From: Streptococcus xiaochunlingii
GTDB lineage: Bacteria > Bacillota > Bacilli > Lactobacillales > Streptococcaceae
DNA: 64,000 nt
Assembly (NCBI RefSeq): GCF_006385805.1
Contig: NZ_VFSG01000001.1
Location: forward strand, 1,178,001-1,242,000
Reading direction: 5' to 3'
Position numbers and translations under genes: made by a program. The notes under the pieces were generated by a model. It was given only the letters and a program-made list of their open reading frames with translations, had not been told where the DNA came from and searched no databases. Below are positions 59,279 to 64,000 of this stretch, in pieces; the first letter of the stretch is position 1; each line of letters opens with the position of its first letter.

Positions 59279-60229
59279 TTACGAATCTTTTAAATTTGGC
59301 TTATAGAAGGAGCGATTGTCCAAGGCAAAAATCTTATTGGTCATCTCACCAGGGCCAACTAAAGCTAAGGCAGAAGTCATCATCATCATTTCTGCATCTA
59401 GGTTATCAATCATATGGATGATCTCGGCTTCCATGATTTTTGGACGAACCGGGCTACCATATTCTAGTAGACCATGGTGACTCAAAATCACATGGCGCAA
59501 CACAACCACATCTTCTTTTTGATCGTCAATCTTTAACTCTTGTAAGACCTTGGTAATTTCTTCATCGATCAGAGCGATGTGCCCGATGAGGTTTCCTCGA
59601 ACGGTATACTCTGTATTTTCAGGCCCTGATAGCTCCAGTACCTTGGCAAGATCATGAAGCATGATACCGGCATAGAGGAGACTCTGGTTTAATTGAGGAT
59701 ACACCTGAGAGATGCTCTCAGCCAAACGAACCATAGTGGCTGTGTGATAAGCTAAGCCTGTCTCAAAAGCATGGTGGTTGGTTTTGGCCGCAGGATAAGA
59801 GTAGAACTCTTTGTCATACTTGCTGTATAGCGCCCGCACCACACGTTGCCAAACTGGATTTTCTATTTTGAAAATCATCCCCGATAGGTAGTCCTTCAAA
59901 TCGACTGGGTTTACTGGAGGCTTTTCCTTAAAGTCTGCTGGATTTGATGGCTCCCCGCTTTGAGGCAACCGCAAGGTCAACTGATTGACCTGGGGCGTAT
60001 TGTTGTAAATTTCCCGACGGCCGCTCATATGAACGACGCGACCAGCTTGGAACTGCTCCACATTATGTGGCTGAGCATCCCACAATTTTCCTTCAATCGT
60101 ACCTGTCTCATCTTGGAAGACAAAGGCAAGATAGTTCTTTCCAGCACGTGTCTGACGAAGATCTGCTGACTTAATGAGGTAGAAACCTTCAAACAATTCG
60201 TCTTTTTTCATTTGATTAATTTTGACCAT
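59279..60229 (-). CDS. cbf: 3'-5' exoribonuclease YhaM/Cbf
   Basis: Cytoplasmic 3'-5' exonuclease that trims RNA (and DNA) ends. The 316 residues have an OB-fold (AFVFQDETGTIEGKLWDAQ) in the first 90 and an HD-domain phosphohydrolase (KTNHHAFETGLAYH and AGIMLHDLAKVLEL, with VILSHHGLLEYGSPV) in the rest. ATG 60229 is chosen because GGAG lies 6 bases upstream; other ATGs at 60232 and 60241 are less well spaced. It overlaps rmuC by 14 bases. Confidence 0.92.
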   Translation of the reverse strand: MVKINQMKKDELFEGFYLIKSADLRQTRAGKNYLAFVFQDETGTIEGKLWDAQPHNVEQFQAGRVVHMSGRREIYNNTPQVNQLTLRLPQSGEPSNPADFKEKPPVNPVDLKDYLSGMIFKIENPVWQRVVRALYSKYDKEFYSYPAAKTNHHAFETGLAYHTATMVRLAESISQVYPQLNQSLLYAGIMLHDLAKVLELSGPENTEYTVRGNLIGHIALIDEEITKVLQELKIDDQKEDVVVLRHVILSHHGLLEYGSPVRPKIMEAEIIHMIDNLDAEMMMMTSALALVGPGEMTNKIFALDNRSFYKPNLKDS

Positions 60230-61472
60230 CATCTTCTCCAACTTCTAAATTCAATAGGCTTTCTATATCTAGATTCTCTGACGTTTCAATGTTTCGGAGT
60301 GTACGCTCGATAGCATTTGTTCTTCGGTTTAAGAGGTCATCAATATTGCCAGAGGCATGCTTCAACTGCCGTTGGGTCTTTTCTAAAACACCTCCAAATT
60401 TTTGGAACTCCGTCTTGACGGATGCAAGGACCTTGCTAATATCATCCGCACTTCGTTGAATATTCAGGGTCTTAAATCCAACCGATAGGGAATTCAACAA
60501 GGCTGAAAGCGTACTTGGCCCCGCGACGACGATCTGCTCCTCTCTTCGGAGGCGATCAAAGAAGGCTGGGTCGCGGACCACTTCTGAATAGAGCCCTTCC
60601 GTCGGTAAAAAGAGAATCCCAAAATTAGTAGTGGCAGGCGGATAGAGGTATTTTTGATGAATGTCCTTAGCAAATTGTTTGATACTAGCCAATAGGAGTT
60701 TGCGACACCGTTCAATCTCCTCTTTCTCCCCACTTTCATAGGCTTCTTCCAGTCGGTAATAACCGTCCAGAGGAAACTTAGAGTCGATTGGCAGATAGAC
60801 GTATTCCCCTCTGACCTGACCAGGCATCTTGATGGCATACTCGACGCGTTCGCTGGAATGGGGAACTGTTACAAACTCTCTTTCATATTGGGCGGGAGTT
60901 AGGATATCTTCGATGATCTGGCCGAGTTGGAGTTCTCCCATAATCCCACGGGTTTTCGTGTTAGAAAGAACCTTATTGAGACTTCCCACATCTCTAGCGA
61001 CCGTCTGCATTTCCCCAAGACCTTTATTGACCGACTCCAATTGTTTGGAGACCGTCTCAAAAGAGGTTTGAAGACGACTGTGCAAGGTTTTTTCCAACTT
61101 TTCTTCGACCGTTTGACGCATCTGCTCCAAGCGCAAATCATTGGAAGCTTGAATCTGTTGCATCCGCTCGTCCGTTTTGTCTCGGTTTTTAGTGAAACTC
61201 TCAGCAAGTTCTGTTCGTAAAGCAGTCGTTTGCTGATGCATTTCTGTCCGTAATTCCATAAGACGGTCACTGATCGCCATCTCTATCTGCTGGCCAGTGA
61301 TTTGCTGAGCTTGTCGCTCTCTCTCAAATCGGTAATCCAGCTGATCCGAAAGATGATCTTCTTGGTCTTCCAGTAAGTCACGGACCTGTTTGTTATCAGC
61401 TGTCCGTTGCTGGTAGAGCAAGAAGAGCAAGACAAGATTTCCCACTCCTAATACAAAAAGGATTATTTCCAT
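60216..61472 (-). CDS. rmuC: DNA recombination protein RmuC
   Basis: RmuC-family protein that limits DNA inversions; thought to be a nuclease of the PD-(D/E)XK type. The 418 residues have an N-terminal membrane helix (2-20), a long coiled coil (about 20-170), then the conserved RmuC core (GIMGELQLGQIIEDIL, VYLPIDSKFPLDGYYRLEEAYE, GILFLPTEGLYSEV, VVAGPSTLSALLNSLSVGFKTL). ATG 61472 sits just past the thiN stop. No special feature beyond the coiled coil. Confidence 0.92.
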   Translation of the reverse strand: MEIILFVLGVGNLVLLFLLYQQRTADNKQVRDLLEDQEDHLSDQLDYRFERERQAQQITGQQIEMAISDRLMELRTEMHQQTTALRTELAESFTKNRDKTDERMQQIQASNDLRLEQMRQTVEEKLEKTLHSRLQTSFETVSKQLESVNKGLGEMQTVARDVGSLNKVLSNTKTRGIMGELQLGQIIEDILTPAQYEREFVTVPHSSERVEYAIKMPGQVRGEYVYLPIDSKFPLDGYYRLEEAYESGEKEEIERCRKLLLASIKQFAKDIHQKYLYPPATTNFGILFLPTEGLYSEVVRDPAFFDRLRREEQIVVAGPSTLSALLNSLSVGFKTLNIQRSADDISKVLASVKTEFQKFGGVLEKTQRQLKHASGNIDDLLNRRTNAIERTLRNIETSENLDIESLLNLEVGEDDGQN

Positions 61473-61473
61473 C

Positions 61474-62139
61474 TTATTTCCCATCCTTGCTATAAATGAT
61501 AAGGGCGTAGCCTCGATCAACAGTTAAGGTAATCGGCTGATTGATAAACTCGTTGGAACCATAAATAGCCTTTTTAAAATAATTGGTCTGATTTAAGGGA
61601 TACTTGGCTCCTTCAATCTGGATGGAAGCTCCCTCAACTGGCATAAAAGCTACATAGGTATAGCCTGCTATAGGCAGAATGGTATGGCGGCCTGCTGGAC
61701 GATAGCAGAGATAATTTTGTTGGTCCATCAAGTAAAGTTGCGACATAGAGGGTGCAATCTCTGGATCGCTGGGCAAAAAAACGCTGGCCAAGTGGTGATC
61801 CAGACGACCACCAAAGGCTCCAAAAATCAGAATGTCCTCTTGAGGCCAACGTTCTAACACTTCCTTAATCGCCAATTCCAGATCCGTATCATTTTTTTCT
61901 GCTACCGAAGTCTGTAATTCATGAGCCGCAGATTGAATACTCTGGAATTCTTCAGGCTCGACCGAGTCAAAATCTCCAACTGCTAAAGATAGTTCCAATC
62001 CTTGCTCTAATAGGAAAAGGCAGCCTGCATCTACCCCGACATAAACATCCAAGTCTAGCGGAATGGTTTCCACTCGTCCTCCAGCTACAATCGCAACCTT
62101 AGTCTTGGATGGCTGCTCGAAGGGTTTGAACTCGTTCAT
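61474..62139 (-). CDS. thiN: Thiamine pyrophosphokinase
   Basis: Converts thiamine and ATP to thiamine pyrophosphate. The 221 residues show VGVDAGCLFLLEQ, the active site LAVGDFDSVEPEE, and FGAFGGRLDHHLASV. The start ATG 62139 has GGAG seven bases upstream and overlaps rpe by 41 bases; the conserved homology only begins at about residue 13 (TKVAIVAGG), so the first dozen residues look like an added N-terminal extension created by this overlap. Confidence 0.93.
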   Translation of the reverse strand: MNEFKPFEQPSKTKVAIVAGGRVETIPLDLDVYVGVDAGCLFLLEQGLELSLAVGDFDSVEPEEFQSIQSAAHELQTSVAEKNDTDLELAIKEVLERWPQEDILIFGAFGGRLDHHLASVFLPSDPEIAPSMSQLYLMDQQNYLCYRPAGRHTILPIAGYTYVAFMPVEGASIQIEGAKYPLNQTNYFKKAIYGSNEFINQPITLTVDRGYALIIYSKDGK

Positions 62140-62758
62140 TCACATCTCCATTAAACACATAGGAACCTGCTACAAAGACATTTGCCCCTGCTTCTTTCGC
62201 GGCGTGAATCGTTTTATCATCAATTCCCCCATCGACTTCAATATCGAAATCCAAGCCTTTTTCTTCACGCAATTGAACCAATTGACGAATCTTATCCATG
62301 GTTTCTGGCAGGAAGGCTTGCCCACCAAATCCTGGGTTGACAGTCATGACAAGTACTTGATCTACCAAGTTCAAGATGTGTTGGATACTTTCAACAGGGG
62401 TTCCTGGATTGATGACCACACTTGGCTTCACCCCTGCCAAACGAATTTTTTGAAGGGCGCCATGGATGTGTGGAGTCGCTTCTACGTGAATGCTAATGAT
62501 ATCTGCTCCGGCCCGCGCAAACTCTTCGATATGTTGCTCAGGATTGGTAACCATTAAATGGCAATCAAACACTAGCTTGCTGTGAGGACGCATACTAGCA
62601 ACTACACCAGCACCAAAGCTGATATTAGGCACAAAGTGGCCGTCCATCACATCGATGTGAGCGTACTCTGCACCAGATGCTTCCAATTTCTTCAATTCAC
62701 TTTCAAAATTTGCATAATCTGCACTCAAAATAGAAGGGGCTAATTTGTTTGTTTTCAT
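62099..62758 (-). CDS. rpe: Ribulose-phosphate 3-epimerase
   Basis: Interconverts ribulose-5-phosphate and xylulose-5-phosphate in the pentose phosphate pathway. The 219 residues show APSILSADYANFE, HIDVMDGHFVPNISFG with the metal-binding His/Asp, VMTVNPGFGGQ and the phosphate-binding VDGGIDDKTIHAAKEAGANVFVAGS. It follows rsgA by 15 bases. Confidence 0.97.
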   Translation of the reverse strand: MKTNKLAPSILSADYANFESELKKLEASGAEYAHIDVMDGHFVPNISFGAGVVASMRPHSKLVFDCHLMVTNPEQHIEEFARAGADIISIHVEATPHIHGALQKIRLAGVKPSVVINPGTPVESIQHILNLVDQVLVMTVNPGFGGQAFLPETMDKIRQLVQLREEKGLDFDIEVDGGIDDKTIHAAKEAGANVFVAGSYVFNGDVNERVQTLRAAIQD

Positions 62759-62773
62759 ATTCTTCAGGTCTCC

Positions 62774-63652
62774 TTATTTGGGTAATTTTTTCGATACTTT
62801 TTTGTAGGTTTCACGCCTATTTTCGATCTCGCTCAAAAACTGTAAGTAATTCTCATAGCGGAAGGAAGCTATGATCCCTTCCTCAACAGCGGGCTTGACG
62901 GCACAGGATGGTTCATGTGTGTGGGTACAAGTACGGAACTTGCAAGCCTGGCTCACCTTGGCGATATCTGGAAAAGCATGATTGAGATCTTCCGCATTAT
63001 CGACTTCATAATCTAGAGAGGAGAAGCCAGGGGTATCCGCAATTTTGCCCCCATTGAGATCATAAAAACTGACAGCTCGCGTCGTATGGCGGCCGCGTCC
63101 AAGACTGTCGGAGATTTCTCCTGTCTCTAGTTCCAACTCCGGAGCCAAGGTATTCAAGAGGGTGGATTTCCCCACTCCTGTTTGGCCCATAAAGACCGTC
63201 ACCTGATCCTTCAAGAGAGGCAAGAGCTCTTCCTTGTCAGTGACAAAGTCATAGCCCATTTGGCGATAGACTTCCTGGAAAGGAAGCACCTCAGCTGGAT
63301 CTTCTAGTAAGTCCATTTTTGAAATATAGACAATCGGATGAATCACTTTTTGTTCCAAGAGGACTAAAAAGCGGTCCAATAAATTAACATTAAAATCCGG
63401 CTCTTTGGCAGACATGATGACGACAGCCTGATCTATATTCACAATGGGTGGGCGGACTAAGCTATTCTTTCTTGGGAATATTTTTAAAATATAGCCTTCC
63501 GAATTTTCTTCAGCTGAAAATTCTACCTTATCTCCAACATAGGGAGTTTGTCCCTTTTTCCGGAAATTTCCTCGGGCGCGTGTTTGGTAAATTTCTCCCT
63601 CGCACTCCACATAATAAAAACCGGCCAAGGCTTTAACAATCGTTCCTTGCAA
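62774..63652 (-). CDS. rsgA: Ribosome small subunit GTPase RsgA
   Basis: Circularly permuted GTPase that checks late 30S ribosome assembly. The 292 residues have an OB fold ([20 protein letters not shown]), a permuted G domain with YISKMDLL, the P-loop [23 protein letters not shown], and a zinc site ([14 protein letters not shown]). TTG 63652 is chosen: AAAGGAG lies six bases before it and the family starts there ([16 protein letters not shown]). The in-frame ATG at 63682 overlaps the -10 TATAAT, so it is probably not transcribed. Confidence 0.93.
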   Translation of the reverse strand: MQGTIVKALAGFYYVECEGEIYQTRARGNFRKKGQTPYVGDKVEFSAEENSEGYILKIFPRKNSLVRPPIVNIDQAVVIMSAKEPDFNVNLLDRFLVLLEQKVIHPIVYISKMDLLEDPAEVLPFQEVYRQMGYDFVTDKEELLPLLKDQVTVFMGQTGVGKSTLLNTLAPELELETGEISDSLGRGRHTTRAVSFYDLNGGKIADTPGFSSLDYEVDNAEDLNHAFPDIAKVSQACKFRTCTHTHEPSCAVKPAVEEGIIASFRYENYLQFLSEIENRRETYKKVSKKLPK

Positions 63653-63680
63653 CTGGCACTCCTTTAAAGTTAATACTACC

Positions 63681-63686
63681 ATTATA
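63681..63686 (-). promoter_or_regulatory. -10 of the rsgA-rpe-thiN-rmuC-cbf run
   Basis: Minus-strand TATAAT (63686-63681) overlaps the first in-frame ATG of rsgA, placing transcription start about 7 bases downstream. No clear -35. Confidence 0.6.
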
Positions 63687-63798
63687 TCAAAAAATATACG
63701 ATAACGCTTGCGAACCTTAAATTCTATATATATTAGGATTTTATATTACCTTAAGACTCCGTACAGAATCACTATATAAATTCTGTTACTATTTTTTC

Positions 63799-63826
63799 TT
63801 GGCTTTTCTTTTAAAAAGAGTATAAT
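63799..63826 (+). promoter_or_regulatory. tRNA operon promoter
   Basis: TTGGCT (63799-63804), 16 bases, TATAAT (63821-63826); transcription would begin at or just before the tRNA-Leu. Confidence 0.65.
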
Positions 63827-63834
63827 AGAACTAT

Positions 63835-63917
63835 GCGGAGGTGGTGGAACGGCAGACACGCATGCTTCAGGCGCATGTGCCCCTTCGGGCGTGAGGGTTC
63901 AAATCCCTTTCTCCGCA
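63835..63917 (+). tRNA. tRNA-Leu(CAG)
   Basis: 83-base leucine tRNA. Acceptor GCGGAGG pairs with the 3' arm, anticodon stem CATGC/GCATG encloses loop TTCAGGC (anticodon CAG), followed by a type II variable arm with loop CTTCG and T-arm GGTTCAAATCC. Discriminator is A and no CCA is encoded. Confidence 0.95.
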
Positions 63918-63921
63918 TCTT

Positions 63922-64000
63922 GGAAAGGTGGCTCAGCTCGGTACGGCACCGGACTCGAAATCCGGCAAAGATTTTCTTCATGCGCGGGTTCAAATCCCAT
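63922..64000 (+). tRNA. tRNA-Ser(CGA), 3' end cut
   Basis: Starts GGAAAGGTGGC 4 bases after tRNA-Leu. Anticodon stem CCGGA/TCCGG encloses CTCGAAA (anticodon CGA). The long variable arm and T-arm (GGTTCAAATCC) follow, and the acceptor 3' strand lies beyond the window. Confidence 0.9.

Noticed and set aside
63690..63712. Possible cre site upstream of rsgA (CGCAAGCGTTATCG on the minus strand)
   Set aside because: Three or more mismatches to the CcpA consensus, including the conserved end positions.

Overview
The window is a contiguous piece of a low-to-mid GC Firmicute chromosome and almost certainly comes from an oral (viridans-type) Streptococcus. Evidence: the mevalonate genes are arranged as mvaS-mvaA convergent with mvaK1-mvaD-mvaK2-fni; glnR-glnA, rocS, cppA, pepX and an aminoacetone-oxidase-type flavoprotein are present; one large surface protein has an (F/Y)SIRK signal peptide; and promoters, GlnR and CcpA sites are of Gram-positive type. 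I see no insertion sequence, prophage, CRISPR array or rRNA. Most of the window is housekeeping.

Layout. 1-8.6 kb: the 5' part of an MscS channel gene, the sstT transporter, a sodium:amino-acid symporter behind a glycine riboswitch, a C69 dipeptidase, then mutS2, cvpA and zapA on the minus strand. 8.7-13.3 kb (plus): glutathione peroxidase, rnhC, lepB, recD2. 13.4-18.7 kb: dinB (minus), then pflB with a CcpA-type promoter, a split ThrE-like exporter and a small membrane protein. 18.7-19.0 kb: a gene-free stretch with a strongly folded, repeat-like element. 19.1-25.4 kb: the complete mevalonate pathway from acetoacetyl-CoA to IPP/DMAPP. 25.5-32.6 kb: a beta-lactamase-fold hydrolase, cppA, a membrane protein with an unusual C-terminal domain, pepX, rocS, a DEDDh exonuclease and YbaB. 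32.8-39.6 kb: mntH, an orphan degenerate receiver-domain protein with LytTR-like direct repeats upstream, a flavoprotein, an NSS transporter, a lipoprotein and azlCD. 39.7-45.9 kb: tsaB-rimI-tsaD (tRNA t6A), rpoY-rnjA, glnR-glnA. 45.9-57.5 kb (minus): an aromatic-acid-exporter-like protein, pgk, an endo-beta-N-acetylglucosaminidase, gap, fusA, rpsG, rpsL. 57.8-63.7 kb (minus): an unknown membrane-anchored protein, purR, and the packed run rsgA-rpe-thiN-rmuC-cbf. The window ends in tRNA-Leu(CAG) and a cut tRNA-Ser(CGA).

How it fits together. Central metabolism (pflB, gap, pgk), translation (rpsL, rpsG, fusA, rsgA, tsaBD), RNA decay (rnjA, cbf) and nitrogen control (glnRA) dominate. Regulation legible in the sequence: glycine riboswitch plus terminator, GlnR operator, CcpA cre sites at pflB, endoD and a small membrane protein, and a possible PurR box at purR. 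The least explained loci are the degenerate receiver gene (34408-34938) with its 21-bp-period direct repeats, the DUF308-like plus DUF4105-like membrane protein (27325-28605), and the structured element at 18.7-18.9 kb. All family assignments come from reading motifs by eye; no database search was run.
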